From Labilithrix sp. (GTDB lineage Bacteria; Myxococcota_A; Polyangia; Polyangiales; Polyangiaceae), in assembly GCA_019637105.1 (NCBI GenBank), contig JAHBWF010000034.1, positions 1 through 58,299 of the forward strand: a DNA stretch of 58,299 nt. The letters are read 5' to 3'. The translations under genes and the position numbers were made by a program. Position 1 is the stretch's first letter, and every line of letters begins with the position of its first letter. Of this stretch, positions 44,846-53,611 are shown piece after piece. The notes below the pieces were generated by a model. The model made no database searches, was not told the DNA's origin, and saw nothing but the letters and a program-made list of their open reading frames with translations.

Positions 44846-45943
44846 ATGAACCGTCTCTCTCTCTTCGGCGGCCCGCTCGTGGGCGCTTCGCTGCTCGCCG
44901 GCTGCGCGACCTCGAACGACGGCGCGGCGCCCGCGAGCGAGGACGCGCTCACCTCCGCCGGGAGGATCACGCTCGCGGACTCGATCGGCCCGCTCACGCT
45001 CCGCGGCGACAGCGTCTACTTCATCACGGCGCGGGCGATCTGGAAGGCGCCGGCCGACGGCGGCGACGCGACGAAGATCATCGAAGAGACCGACCCGATC
45101 GGGAAGCTGCTCGTCGACGACACGAGCGTCTTCTGGGTCGCGACGACGAGCGACGGCGAGGTCATCAAGAGGGCCGACGTGGCCGGCGGCGCGCCGGTCA
45201 CCCTGGCGACGACGGACGACCTCGAGGCGATCGCGCAGGACGACGCCAGCGTCTTCTGGATGACGACCCCCTCGAACGCGGCGCACACGATCCAGTCGGT
45301 GCCGAAGGCCGGCGGCGACGCGACGACGCTCGCGGCCATACCGAAGACCGACGGCGGCGTCAGGCTCCGAGACAGCCTCGTGGTCGACGGCGGGCGGCTC
45401 TTCGTCCTCGGCTCGAAGGACGACGGCGTCGTCTGGAGCGGCCTCGTGCTGTCGATGCCGGCGAGCGGCGGCGACCTCGCCGCCGTCCTCTCGGAGGAGA
45501 TCCAGTGTGAGCGCCCCGACGTGTGGGCGAGCGCGTGCACGGCGCCGCGCGGGTTGCGCGTCCACGACGACCAGCTCTTCTACGAGAGCCACGGCACGTG
45601 GCTGATGCGGACGAGCCTCGACGGCACCTCTCCGACGAAGGTGCTCGACCTGCCGCGGCACGCGTTCCACGTCCACGTCCTCGACGGCGACGACGTCCTC
45701 TCCTCCGACGGCGGCGCCGACTACACGGACATCGACGGGACGAACCTCCGATACAAGACGGGTCACCTGACCCGGACGGCGATCGCGACCGGCGTATCGA
45801 AGCAGCTCGCGTCGTTCCCGGCCGCCCTCTCGGTCCCGATCGCGGCCAGCGCGACGAGGGTCTTCTACGCGAACGTCTACGATCTCGACGCTCGTCAGGG
45901 GCTCGAGCCGCCGACGCTCTCGATCCGCTCGCTCCAAAAGTGA
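44846..45943 (+). CDS. Lipoprotein with beta-propeller-like repeats
   Basis: 365 residues. Lipobox LLAGC with Cys about 20. The mature part repeats a blade-like pattern of alternating strands: LRGDSVYFITARAIWKAPAD, then VDDTSVFWVATTSDGEVIKR, QDDASVFWMTTPSNAAHTIQ, VDGGRLFVLGSKDD and HDDQLFYESHGTWLMRTSLD, six or so blades as in DUF5050-like propellers. One Cys pair lies near 225-235 (CERPDVWASAC). Surface or periplasmic scaffold; ligand unknown. Such proteins are abundant in myxobacteria. Confidence 0.8.
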   Translation: MNRLSLFGGPLVGASLLAGCATSNDGAAPASEDALTSAGRITLADSIGPLTLRGDSVYFITARAIWKAPADGGDATKIIEETDPIGKLLVDDTSVFWVATTSDGEVIKRADVAGGAPVTLATTDDLEAIAQDDASVFWMTTPSNAAHTIQSVPKAGGDATTLAAIPKTDGGVRLRDSLVVDGGRLFVLGSKDDGVVWSGLVLSMPASGGDLAAVLSEEIQCERPDVWASACTAPRGLRVHDDQLFYESHGTWLMRTSLDGTSPTKVLDLPRHAFHVHVLDGDDVLSSDGGADYTDIDGTNLRYKTGHLTRTAIATGVSKQLASFPAALSVPIAASATRVFYANVYDLDARQGLEPPTLSIRSLQK

Positions 45944-45972
45944 CGGTCGGGCAGCGCGCGTCGGCCGCCGCG

Positions 45973-45993
45973 TCGCCGGACGGCGACCGGCGA
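45973..45993. terminator. Hairpin between convergent genes
   Basis: A perfect 7-bp stem (TCGCCGG / CCGGCGA) with a 7-base loop lies between the ends of the lipoprotein gene and the TPR gene. Neither side has a T run, so bidirectional termination is only a suggestion. Confidence 0.3.
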
Positions 45994-46028
45994 CGACGCG
46001 GGCCGCGCCGGGCGCGGTCGCGCGCGGC

Positions 46029-46985
46029 TCAGAACGACGCGAACAGGCGGACGGCCGCGCCGTCGCGCTGCGGCGCCGCGACGAGCGCGGCCTCCGGCGC
46101 CCCGCTCCGCGGGCTCGTCCAGAGGAGCCAGCCCCCCACCGCCGCGAAGGCGGCGCCGGCGACGAAGGCAGCCGTCGCGGCGGTCGCGCGGTCGCGCACC
46201 GCGGGATCGCGCTCGTCGGCCGCGATCGCCAGGGCGCCGAACACGGCGCCGGTCACGACGCCGGCGGCGCCGACGCCGAGGCCCGCGAGGCCGAGCGCGC
46301 GCCGCGTCCCGTCGCGCGCCGCGGGCGGGCTCGTCGCGACGCGCTCGTCGGCGAGCGGAGGGACGTACACGACCTGATCGCTCGGCGACGCCGTGACGCG
46401 GAAGGCGACGGTCGCGCGCTGCTTGCCCGGCGCCGTCACGCCGAGCCGGTGCTCGCCGGGATCGAGGTAGAGCGGCAGGTACCAGCGCGGCTCCGGCACC
46501 GGCTCGCCGTCGAGATCGAGCCCGGAGATCGCGCGGTCCGCCGGGAGCTGCAGCACGACGCGCGGGAGCTTCGGCTCGAGCGCGCGCACGTGCTCGGCCG
46601 CGAACTCGTGGCGGTCGCGTTGGCCGTTCTGCGCGGCCCACGCGGCGGCGTGGGAGAACTCGTGCCACGCGGTGACGGGCTTGCCGATCGTCTCGTGGCA
46701 CAGCGCGAGGTTGAGGAGCGTGCCGAGCTTCGGGCCGAGCTTCAGGCTCTCGGAGAAGTCGTCGCACGCGCCCGCGTAGTCGCCGCCGTCGAACTTCTCC
46801 TCGCCCGAGTGGAAGAGCTTCTCGGCGCGCCCCTCCGTCGAGAGCTCGGCGGGGACGGGGCCGCTCCGGCCCGGCGGCGGCGCCGCGTGCGCCGCCGCGG
46901 GGACGAAGAGCGCGAGGAGCGGCGCGACGCGGGCCGAGCGCGCGCGAGGGCGACGAGGGATCAGGGCGCCGCGCAGCAGGGTCAT
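46029..46985 (-). CDS. Secreted TPR protein coupled to a Ser/Thr kinase
   Basis: 318 residues; ATG overlaps the kinase stop (ATGA). Signal peptide about 15-35 (VAPLLALFVPAAAHA). A TPR-like module follows (GEEKFDGGDYAGACDDFSES, GTLLNLALCHETIGKPVTAW). Residues about 180-250 resemble a PEGA domain (LPADRAISGLDLDGEPVPEP, LDPGEHRLGVTAPGKQ). Two hydrophobic segments near the C-terminus (GLAGLGVGAAGVVTGAVFGA and TAATAAFVAGAAFAAVGGWL) anchor it. Kinase plus TPR/PEGA pairs are a recurrent myxobacterial arrangement; the protein may report envelope state or be a substrate. Confidence 0.82.
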   Translation of the reverse strand: MTLLRGALIPRRPRARSARVAPLLALFVPAAAHAAPPPGRSGPVPAELSTEGRAEKLFHSGEEKFDGGDYAGACDDFSESLKLGPKLGTLLNLALCHETIGKPVTAWHEFSHAAAWAAQNGQRDRHEFAAEHVRALEPKLPRVVLQLPADRAISGLDLDGEPVPEPRWYLPLYLDPGEHRLGVTAPGKQRATVAFRVTASPSDQVVYVPPLADERVATSPPAARDGTRRALGLAGLGVGAAGVVTGAVFGALAIAADERDPAVRDRATAATAAFVAGAAFAAVGGWLLWTSPRSGAPEAALVAAPQRDGAAVRLFASF

Positions 46986-48379
46986 TCTCGCGAGTTGAGG
47001 AACTTCGGTCGCTGGGGCTTGCCGCTCGTCTTCGTCGTCCCGCGCGCCCGCGGCGGCGCTTTGCTCCCGGTCGGCGTCGACGGCAGGTCCATGACGACCG
47101 GCGGCTCGGCCTCCCGTGCCTCCGGGGCCTCGGCCGGCGGCGGCGCGATCTCGTCCGCGACGTCGGCGGTCGCGCGCGGCGAGGCGGCGATCTCCGCGGC
47201 CGCCGACGGGCGCGTGGCGTGCACCGCGCCGAACAGGCACGCGCCGAGGAAGAGGAGGAGGCCGATCGCCGCCACCGCCGCGCGGCGCGGCGATCGGCGG
47301 GCGAACCCGGCGAGGCGCGTCGAGACGCCGTCCTCGACCGTCGCGGCGCCGTCCCTCGGCCGGAAGAGGGGCAGCGCGGGCTCGCTCCGCGTCCCGGTCG
47401 TGAACGCGCGCGTCGCGGCGGCGTCGATCGCGTCGACGACGCGCCGGGTCTCGAGCGGCGTCGAGGCCACGCGCATCTGCTTGGCGCGGGCGAGCACCTG
47501 CTCGGTCCGGTCGACGATCGGCGCGGAGGCGTCGCTGCCGAACGGCGCGAGGGCGCGCGCGAGCTCGCCGACGTCGCCCCAGCGCTCGTTCGGGTCGCGG
47601 CGGAGGCAGCGCGCGACGATGTCGGAGAGCGCGGGCGGGATCGACGCGTCGAGGGTCGTGAGCGGGACGGGCTCCTTCTCGAGGATCGCCGCGAAGATCT
47701 CGCCGACGCCGTCGCCGTCGAACGGCGGCGCGCCGCAGAGCAGCTCGTACGCGACGATGCCGATGGACCAGATGTCCGCGCGCGCGTCGATGTCCGTCGC
47801 GTTGCGGAGCTGCTCGGGCGACATGTACACCGGCGAGCCGAGCACGTGGTGGCCCGTGAGCCGCTTGTCTTCCGGTCTGCCGCGGGTGGTCTTGGAGATG
47901 CCGAAGTCGAGCACCTTGATCGCGTTCGAGCCGTCGGGCCGGCACGCGAGGAACAGGTTGGCCGGCTTCAGATCGCGGTGGACGATGTTCGCGGCGTGGG
48001 CGTGGGCGAGGCCCTCGAGCGCCTGGACGACGTAGTCGACCACGTCCGCGACCGGGAGCGTCTTCTGGAGGTGGAGGAGCTCCTCGAGGTCGCAGCCCTC
48101 GAGGTACTCCATCACGAGGAACGGCGCGCCGTTCGCGATCGACCCGGCGTCGAGCACGCGCGCGACGTGCTCCGAGTCGATCTTCGCGGCGGCCCGCGCC
48201 TCGCGCGCGAACCGCTCGACGACGGCCTCCGACGCCACGGCGTCGGGGAGCAGCACCTTCACGGCGACGCGCTGCTTGAGCACGAGGTGCTCGGCCGCGT
48301 AGACGACGCCCATGCCGCCCTCGCCCGCCACCCTGTCGAGGCGGTACTTGGCGGCGATGACCTCGCCGATTCTGGGCAT
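46982..48379 (-). CDS. Membrane Ser/Thr protein kinase
   Basis: 465 residues from the ATG at 48377-48379; the open frame further upstream is repeat-derived. Kinase domain about 8-280: GEGGMGVVYAAEHLVLKQRV, the ATP lysine in VAVKVLLPD, catalytic loop IVHRDLKPANLFLACR, DFGISKTTRG and activation segment VLGSPVYMSPEQLRNATDID. A linker leads to one membrane helix (AAVAAIGLLLFLGACLFGAV, about 355-375) and a Pro/Ala/Thr-rich extracytoplasmic tail ending in a basic patch. No PASTA repeats. Coupled to the TPR protein. Confidence 0.93.
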   Translation of the reverse strand: MPRIGEVIAAKYRLDRVAGEGGMGVVYAAEHLVLKQRVAVKVLLPDAVASEAVVERFAREARAAAKIDSEHVARVLDAGSIANGAPFLVMEYLEGCDLEELLHLQKTLPVADVVDYVVQALEGLAHAHAANIVHRDLKPANLFLACRPDGSNAIKVLDFGISKTTRGRPEDKRLTGHHVLGSPVYMSPEQLRNATDIDARADIWSIGIVAYELLCGAPPFDGDGVGEIFAAILEKEPVPLTTLDASIPPALSDIVARCLRRDPNERWGDVGELARALAPFGSDASAPIVDRTEQVLARAKQMRVASTPLETRRVVDAIDAAATRAFTTGTRSEPALPLFRPRDGAATVEDGVSTRLAGFARRSPRRAAVAAIGLLLFLGACLFGAVHATRPSAAAEIAASPRATADVADEIAPPPAEAPEAREAEPPVVMDLPSTPTGSKAPPRARGTTKTSGKPQRPKFLNSRE

Positions 48380-48438
48380 TCCGCTGCCGGGCACGCGCAC
48401 CGCGAACCTCGTCGTGGGGGCGAGGGTCGCCAGAGGAA

Positions 48439-48444
48439 AGTATA
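48439..48444 (-). promoter_or_regulatory. Possible -10 hexamer for the kinase gene
   Basis: On the minus strand TATACT (48444-48439) matches a strong -10 box and lies 60 bases before the kinase start. No good -35 box is found at the usual spacing, so it would need an activator or an alternative factor. Confidence 0.3.
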
Positions 48445-48464
48445 CGCTTCGGCGCCGCCCGAGC

Positions 48465-48530
48465 GGGCGCTCATTTGCCGGGCCGCCCTCTAGTCGCTCA
48501 TTTCGGGCGCTCATTTTCGGGCGCTCATTG
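48465..48530. repeat. Four copies of CGCTCATT-type repeat
   Basis: CGCTCATT occurs at 48468, 48495, 48508 and 48522, three of them inside GGGCGCTCATT. The last three are spaced 13-14 bases apart. They lie in the divergent region between the kinase and the GH13 enzyme, and could be operator half sites or simple slippage. Confidence 0.5.
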
Positions 48531-48633
48531 TCGGGGGGGGCGCGCCCCGCGCCGCGGCGCGGGCTCGCCGCTGAGGCGCACGGCGCGGCGCTTCGCGCTT
48601 TTGGCCGCGGTGCGGTGGCGCTAGAGGTAGGCC

Positions 48634-51600
48634 ATGCACGCACGGCGGACGGCACGCGACGCGCTCTTCCCCTCGAGGGAGGACGACGTCTTCTTCGCGC
48701 CGCGCAGGGGGGACATCGTGTTCCAGGACGGCGCGGCCGTCCGCGCGTTCGCCGAGCGGGTGAACCGCGGCGAGGGCCGGACGAGCGGCGCGGAGGTGCG
48801 CCCCGCCGAGCTCGCGGCGATGGCGCTCGTCCACGAGGTGCTGCACGCGGTCGTCGGGATGTACCGCCGGCGCTACCCCGAGAGCTTCGCGCGGCTCGCG
48901 TCCGCGCTCGAGGCGTCGCTCGGGCCCGACGCGCGGAGCGTCGTCCTGGAGTTCCTCGGGGCGTTCCCGCCGCCGCCCGTGTACCGCGCGCTCGGGGGCG
49001 ACGGCGACGCGACGCCGGAGGTCTACCTCGAGCGTATGGAGGTCGACGGCGGCGCGCGCCGGTCCGCCGAGGCCGAGATCGACGAGGAGCTGCTCCTCTT
49101 GTGGGTGACGAACCAGAACGCGGCGTACGATCCGGTGCGCACGATCGTGGGCGACCACGAGCTCGGGCCGACCTACCGGGCCTTCGTCCGCGAGGCGCAG
49201 CGGTTCTTCGAGGAGGAGCCGCGCTTCGGCCCGAAGGGCGAGACGCTGCTCGAGCTCATCCTCGCGCCGGGCCGCGCCCACCCGACGTCCATCTTCGCGC
49301 AGCTCGAGTACATCGATCGCGCGTGGGCGAAGGCCCTCGGCCTCGACCAGCTCCCTCTCTGGCGCCGGATGGCGTGGACGCGGGACCTGCGCGTCGAGGA
49401 GGACAAGTGGTTCGAGCGCGGAGGTCCCGGGCCCGGGGAGCCGCTCCTCGAGGCGATGCGGTTCGGCCCGAAGTCGGCCGCCGACGAGCCCGCGCGGTTC
49501 AGCCCCGATCTGAACTGGATGCCGAACGTCGTCTTGATCGCGAAGAGCGTCTACGTCTGGCTCGATCAGCTCGGGAAGAAGTACGGACGCGAGATCACGC
49601 GGCTCGATCAGGTGCCGGACGAGGAGCTCGATCTCCTCGCCGCCCGCGGGCTCAACGGGCTCTGGCTCATCGGGCTCTTCGAGCGGAGCGTCGCTTCACG
49701 CAAGGTGAAGCAGATGCGCGGCGACCGCGACGCGCTCGCGAGCGCGTACTCGCTGAAGTGCTACGAGATCGCGCGGGAGCTCGGCGGCGTCCCCGCCTAC
49801 GAGAACCTCAAGGCGCGCGCCTCGGCGCGCGGGGTTCGGCTCGCGGCGGACATGGTCCCGAACCACGTCGGCATCGACGGCGACTGGGTCATCGATCACC
49901 CGGACTGGTTCCTCCAGGTGCGCCGCCCGCCGTTCCCGGCCTACCGCTTCGGCGGGCCCGATCTCGCCGAGAACAACCGCGTCGGCGTGTTCCTCGAGGA
50001 AGGCTACTGGGACAAGACCGACGCGGCGGTCGTCTTCCGCCGCCACGACGGCTGGAGCGGCGAGGACCGCTACATCTACCACGGCAACGACGGCACGAGC
50101 ATGCCGTGGAACGACACCGCGCAGCTCGACTACCTCAAGCCCGAGGTCCGGCACGCGGTCATCGAGACGATCCTCCACGTCGCGCGGATGTTCCCGATCA
50201 TTCGATTCGACGCGGCGATGACGCTCGCCAAGCGGCACATCCAGCGCCTCTGGTACCCGCTGCCCGGTCAGGGTGGGGCGATCCCGTCGCGCGCCGACTA
50301 CGCGATGACGCAGGAGGAGTTCGACGCCGCGATCCCCGTCGAGTTCTGGCGCGAGGTCGTCGACGCCGTCGCGGAGCGCGCGCCCGACACGCTGCTGCTC
50401 GCCGAGGCGTTCTGGATGATGGAGGGGTACTTCGTCCGGACGCTCGGGATGCACCGCGTCTACAACTCGGCGTTCATGAACATGCTGAAGCGCGAGGAGA
50501 ACGACAAGTACCGCGCGACCATCACGAACGTCCTCGACTTCGATCCGGAGATCCTCAAGCGCTTCGTCAACTTCATGAACAACCCGGACGAGGAGACCGC
50601 GGTCGCTCAGTTCGGCGAGGACGACAAGTACTTCGGCGTCTGCGTCCTCATGAGCACGATGCCCGGGCTCCCGATGTTCGGTCACGGACAGATCGAGGGG
50701 CTTCACGAGAAGTACGGGATGGAATACCGGCGCGCGCGCTGGAACGAGCAGACGAACGAAGAGCTCGTCCGCCGCCACGAGCGCGAGATCTTCCCGCTCC
50801 TCCACAAGCGCTACCTGTTCAGCGGCGTCGAGCACTTCGCGCTCTACGATTTCGTCACCGACGGCGGGCGCGTCGACGAGGACGTCTACGCGTATTCGAA
50901 CGGCGCCGGCGGGGAGCGCGCGCTCGTGGTGTTCCACAACAAGTGGAAGGGGACGCGCGGTCGGATCTTCCGGAGCACGCACCGGGGGAACGTGGTCGAG
51001 GAGCTCGGCCTCGGGGCGGCGCGGGAGCGCGGCGACTGGCTCGTCATCCGCGATCTGCCGCACGGGCTCGAGTACCTACGGCCCACGCGCGACGTCGTCG
51101 AGGGCGGCGTCGCCTGGGAGCTCGGCGCGTTCCAGTACCACGTGCTGACCGGGTTCCGTCCGGTGACCGCGACGCTCGAGCTGCCGTACGACAGGCTCGC
51201 CGCCGAGCTCGCGGGCCGCGGCGTCCCGGACGTCGAGCGCGCGGCGCGCGAGCTGTACCTCCGGCCGGTCCACGCGCCGCTCCGCGAGGCCTGCTCGAAG
51301 GGACACGTCGAGTACCTGGCGGGCGAGCTCGACGCCGACGACGACGTGCGCGCGCGCGCGGCGCTCGAGGAGCGGCTCGGTCACGTCGCGGACGGGCTCG
51401 ACTGGATGCTCTCGCGGCGTACGAGCCTCGACGTCTCCGTCGATCGCGCGGCGCTCCGGCGCGCGGGCGACCGCTTCGCGACGCTCCACGCCGTGGTCCG
51501 AGCGCCGGTGCCGGCGGCGCCATCTCCGGCGGCGTCCGAGCGTGATGTGGCGGCGTCCAAGCGTGATGTGGTGGCGTCCGAGCGTGATGAGGCGGCGTCC

Positions 51601-52662
51601 GAGCGTGAAGTGGCGGCGTCCAAGCGTGATGAGGCGGCGTCCGAGCGTGAAGTGGCGGCGTCCGAGCGGGCCACGGTCGATCGGGCGGAGAAGCTCGCGC
51701 CGCCGGGGGCGGTCGAGCGCGACGAATCCGAGGTCGCGGAGCACGGCGCGCCGCTCGGCGACGCGTCGGTCCTCCACGTGGATCTCCTGCTCGCCTTGAT
51801 CCAGGTCGAGGCGGCGCTCGAGTTGCTCTCCGCGGCGGAGCCGGCCGTCGCCAGGGCGCTCGCCGACGCCGCGCCGAAGGCGCCGCCCTCGTCGGCGGTC
51901 TCCGCCCCGTCGTCGCCGGCCGCCCCGCCGTCGGTCGGCGCCGCGCGGCCGTCGATCGAGGCGGTGGCTCCTGCCGCGGCGCCCGCGTCGGACGAGGCGG
52001 CGTCGGCGTCGAGCGAGGCGGCGTCACCGACGACGTCCGCCATCGCGGCGTCCACGTCGGGCGAGGCGGCATCGGGGGAGGCGGCATCGGGGGACGCGGC
52101 GTCGGCGTCACCGACGACGTCCGCCGCCGCGGCGTCCACGTCGGGCGAGGCGGCGGCGGCCTCGCCGCCCGCGGCCGGCGTGGAGGCTACGGCGCCGGCG
52201 GCGATCACGCCCGCGATGTGGCCCGCGCGTGAAGCCCTCCTCGCGGAGTGGCGGCTCGCCGAGCCGCTCGTCGCGGGCTTCCGCACGATCGCCGGTCCGG
52301 ACGAGGCGCACCGGCGCGCGGCGCTCGTCCTCCTCGCGGCGACGCTCCCGACGGGGCCCGTCGCGGTCGCCATGCGCCTCGCGCTCGGCACCGAGCGCGG
52401 GCAGACGTTCATGAACGTCCACGAGGCCGACGGCACGATCTGGCTGAACAAGGAGCGCTTCGAGGAGCTCGCCAGGTTCCTCGCCGAGCGCGAAGCCGTC
52501 GCGGGGCGCGAGGCCCACGCCGCGGGCGCCGAGGGGGCCGCGGCGCTCATCCGGCTCGCCGCGAGCGAGGGCTACCGCGCCGAGCGCATCGCCTCCGCGC
52601 TGGGGCCGCCTCCCAGCGTCGACGCGCCTCCGGCCCCCGCCGGACCCGCCGAGCCGCGCTGA
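48634..52662 (+). CDS. Large GH13 (alpha-amylase family) glycoside hydrolase/transferase
   Basis: 1342 residues, no signal peptide. N-terminal helical domain about 1-300. The (beta/alpha)8 domain spans about 300-780 with GH13 boxes: region I RLAADMVPNHVGIDG; region II FPIIRFDAAMTLAKRH with the nucleophile Asp; region III TLLLAEAFWMMEGYF with the acid Glu; region IV RFVNFMNNPDEETA, where the usual NHD reads NPD. I recall the last feature, and HGNDGTSMPWNDTAQLDYL, from a family of about 1,100-residue bacterial GH13 proteins of unknown specificity. Residues about 965-1190 are an inserted low-complexity linker with heptad and Ala/Ser/Thr repeats; a C-terminal domain (GQTFMNVHEADGTIWLNKER) follows. 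Cytosolic glucan metabolism is likely. Confidence 0.88.
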   Translation: MHARRTARDALFPSREDDVFFAPRRGDIVFQDGAAVRAFAERVNRGEGRTSGAEVRPAELAAMALVHEVLHAVVGMYRRRYPESFARLASALEASLGPDARSVVLEFLGAFPPPPVYRALGGDGDATPEVYLERMEVDGGARRSAEAEIDEELLLLWVTNQNAAYDPVRTIVGDHELGPTYRAFVREAQRFFEEEPRFGPKGETLLELILAPGRAHPTSIFAQLEYIDRAWAKALGLDQLPLWRRMAWTRDLRVEEDKWFERGGPGPGEPLLEAMRFGPKSAADEPARFSPDLNWMPNVVLIAKSVYVWLDQLGKKYGREITRLDQVPDEELDLLAARGLNGLWLIGLFERSVASRKVKQMRGDRDALASAYSLKCYEIARELGGVPAYENLKARASARGVRLAADMVPNHVGIDGDWVIDHPDWFLQVRRPPFPAYRFGGPDLAENNRVGVFLEEGYWDKTDAAVVFRRHDGWSGEDRYIYHGNDGTSMPWNDTAQLDYLKPEVRHAVIETILHVARMFPIIRFDAAMTLAKRHIQRLWYPLPGQGGAIPSRADYAMTQEEFDAAIPVEFWREVVDAVAERAPDTLLLAEAFWMMEGYFVRTLGMHRVYNSAFMNMLKREENDKYRATITNVLDFDPEILKRFVNFMNNPDEETAVAQFGEDDKYFGVCVLMSTMPGLPMFGHGQIEGLHEKYGMEYRRARWNEQTNEELVRRHEREIFPLLHKRYLFSGVEHFALYDFVTDGGRVDEDVYAYSNGAGGERALVVFHNKWKGTRGRIFRSTHRGNVVEELGLGAARERGDWLVIRDLPHGLEYLRPTRDVVEGGVAWELGAFQYHVLTGFRPVTATLELPYDRLAAELAGRGVPDVERAARELYLRPVHAPLREACSKGHVEYLAGELDADDDVRARAALEERLGHVADGLDWMLSRRTSLDVSVDRAALRRAGDRFATLHAVVRAPVPAAPSPAASERDVAASKRDVVASERDEAASEREVAASKRDEAASEREVAASERATVDRAEKLAPPGAVERDESEVAEHGAPLGDASVLHVDLLLALIQVEAALELLSAAEPAVARALADAAPKAPPSSAVSAPSSPAAPPSVGAARPSIEAVAPAAAPASDEAASASSEAASPTTSAIAASTSGEAASGEAASGDAASASPTTSAAAASTSGEAAAASPPAAGVEATAPAAITPAMWPAREALLAEWRLAEPLVAGFRTIAGPDEAHRRAALVLLAATLPTGPVAVAMRLALGTERGQTFMNVHEADGTIWLNKERFEELARFLAEREAVAGREAHAAGAEGAAALIRLAASEGYRAERIASALGPPPSVDAPPAPAGPAEPR
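51529..51675 (+). repeat. Seven 21-bp tandem repeats inside the GH13 gene
   Basis: Seven in-frame 21-base units encode variants of AASERDV (AASKRDV, VASERDE, AASEREV, AASKRDE and so on), a charged heptad likely to form a helix or spacer. Unit-to-unit differences are few, so the array is recent and probably variable between strains. Confidence 0.85.
52021..52154 (+). repeat. Duplicated ~50-bp block in the GH13 linker
   Basis: Positions 52021-52070 and 52105-52154 are nearly identical (two mismatches side by side), 84 bases apart, and encode SPTTSAxAASTSGEAA in frame. A short imperfect GGGGGAGGCGGCATC-type duplication lies between. Typical of a rapidly evolving Ala/Ser/Thr linker. Confidence 0.75.
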
Positions 52663-52683
52663 CCGCCGCTCACGCGCGGCGGT
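52662..52683. terminator. Strong hairpin at the GH13/DUF5985 convergent junction
   Basis: A perfect 8-bp stem, ACCGCCGC / GCGGCGGT, with a 6-base loop starts at the GH13 stop codon and is followed on the plus strand by TCTTGT. It overlaps the last codons of the convergent DUF5985 gene. Likely a terminator for the plus strand at least. Confidence 0.5.
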
Positions 52684-52945
52684 TCTTGTCGACGACACCC
52701 CACGCGATCAGGACGAACGCGCCGAGCCGCAAGAGATAGAGGTACGGCTGCGACTCGCGCGTCGGCTCGATCAACGCGAGGAGCACGCGGTTCAACGCGA
52801 GCGCTCCGAACGCGACGGCGAAGAGCAAGAACAAGCGGTCCCGCGTGTCCCGCCAGAATCGGAGGAAGAACACGGAGGCGACGAGGAACGCCGCCGTGCC
52901 CGCGCCGGTGAGGTACGCGTGGAGGACGAGCGCGTCCACGGTCAC
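52670..52945 (-). CDS. DUF5985-like small membrane protein (second copy)
   Basis: 91 residues, GTG start overlapping the upstream stop (GTGA). Three hydrophobic helices: ALVLHAYLTGAGTAAFLVAS, LFLLFAVAFGALALNRVLLA and YLYLLRLGAFVLIAWGVVDK, with short charged loops (RFWRDTRDR). I recall DUF5985 proteins as about 90-residue membrane proteins often in tandem pairs. Its last codons share DNA with the hairpin of the convergent GH13 gene. Confidence 0.75.
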   Translation of the reverse strand: MTVDALVLHAYLTGAGTAAFLVASVFFLRFWRDTRDRLFLLFAVAFGALALNRVLLALIEPTRESQPYLYLLRLGAFVLIAWGVVDKNRRA

Positions 52946-53205
52946 CGCGCCCTCCAGACGAGGCCGAACACCAGCGCCGCGACCGACGCGAGGTTGGTGA
53001 GGTCTCGCGCCAAGAGGAGGTCGACCTCGTCCCGCGTCAGCACGACGTCGACCACGAGGAGCACGTTGTTGGCGAAGAGGCCGACGAAGCACACGCTGCT
53101 CCAGAAGAGGAGCGGCGAGCGGCTGGCGAGGTACGAGCGGACGAGGAGGACCGCGCACGCGAGGCTCGTCAGCGCGCAGAGTACGTAGACGATCTCACCC
53201 ATCAT
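52942..53205 (-). CDS. DUF5985-like small membrane protein (first copy)
   Basis: 87 residues; two adjacent ATG codons at 53200-53205. Three hydrophobic helices: EIVYVLCALTSLACAVLLVR, LFWSSVCFVGLFANNVLLVV and LASVAALVFGLVWRAR. It shares the layout of the second copy (a Leu/Phe-rich second helix with FxxLxxN and a charged loop RDEVDLLLARD), so the pair is a diverged duplication and may form a heterodimer. The start overlaps the end of the upstream winged-helix gene. Confidence 0.75.
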   Translation of the reverse strand: MMGEIVYVLCALTSLACAVLLVRSYLASRSPLLFWSSVCFVGLFANNVLLVVDVVLTRDEVDLLLARDLTNLASVAALVFGLVWRAR

Positions 53206-53611
53206 CGCCTCTCTTCCTGGTCGGCCTGCGAATGAGGAACGCGTCGGCGAAGACGTGCGCCGGATCCCGGTCGCTCGCGCTGCGGAGCACGGCGACGACG
53301 TCGGCGGGGCGCTCGCGGTAGAGGTCCTCGATCTCCTGCATCGCGGAGTCGATCGCGGCGCTGACGGGCTGATACCCGTAGATGAGATCGGAGCTGATGC
53401 TCACCTTGAGGAACCCGCGTCCGCACAGGATGGCGAGGTGCTGCTCGGCGAAGGCGCTCGAGACGCGGAGGGCCTCGGCGACGGCGCGAGCTCCGAACGA
53501 CTTCCCCTTGCGCGCGCGCAGGTGGAGCAGGATTTCGAGGCGCTCCACGGTTTCGACCGATGACGCCAGGAGCTGGGCGAGGTGCTCGGGAATGCTGCGT
53601 TCGTCGGACAT
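53195..53611 (-). CDS. Winged-helix regulator upstream of the DUF5985 pair
   Basis: 138 residues. A MarR/ArsR-like winged helix: VETVERLEILLHLRARKGKS, FGARAVAEALRVSSAFAEQH and LAILCGRGFLKVSISSDLIY. The C-terminal helix has MQEIEDLYRERPADVVAVLR. It overlaps the first DUF5985 gene, making a three-gene operon in which the regulator may control expression of the two membrane proteins or interact with them. Confidence 0.8.
   Translation of the reverse strand: MSDERSIPEHLAQLLASSVETVERLEILLHLRARKGKSFGARAVAEALRVSSAFAEQHLAILCGRGFLKVSISSDLIYGYQPVSAAIDSAMQEIEDLYRERPADVVAVLRSASDRDPAHVFADAFLIRRPTRKRGDDG

Noticed and set aside
48830-48850. HExxH (HEVLH) in the N-terminal domain of the GH13 enzyme
   Set aside because: It looks like a zinc protease motif, but I recall the same region in related GH13 proteins with DExLH instead, and no other protease features follow.
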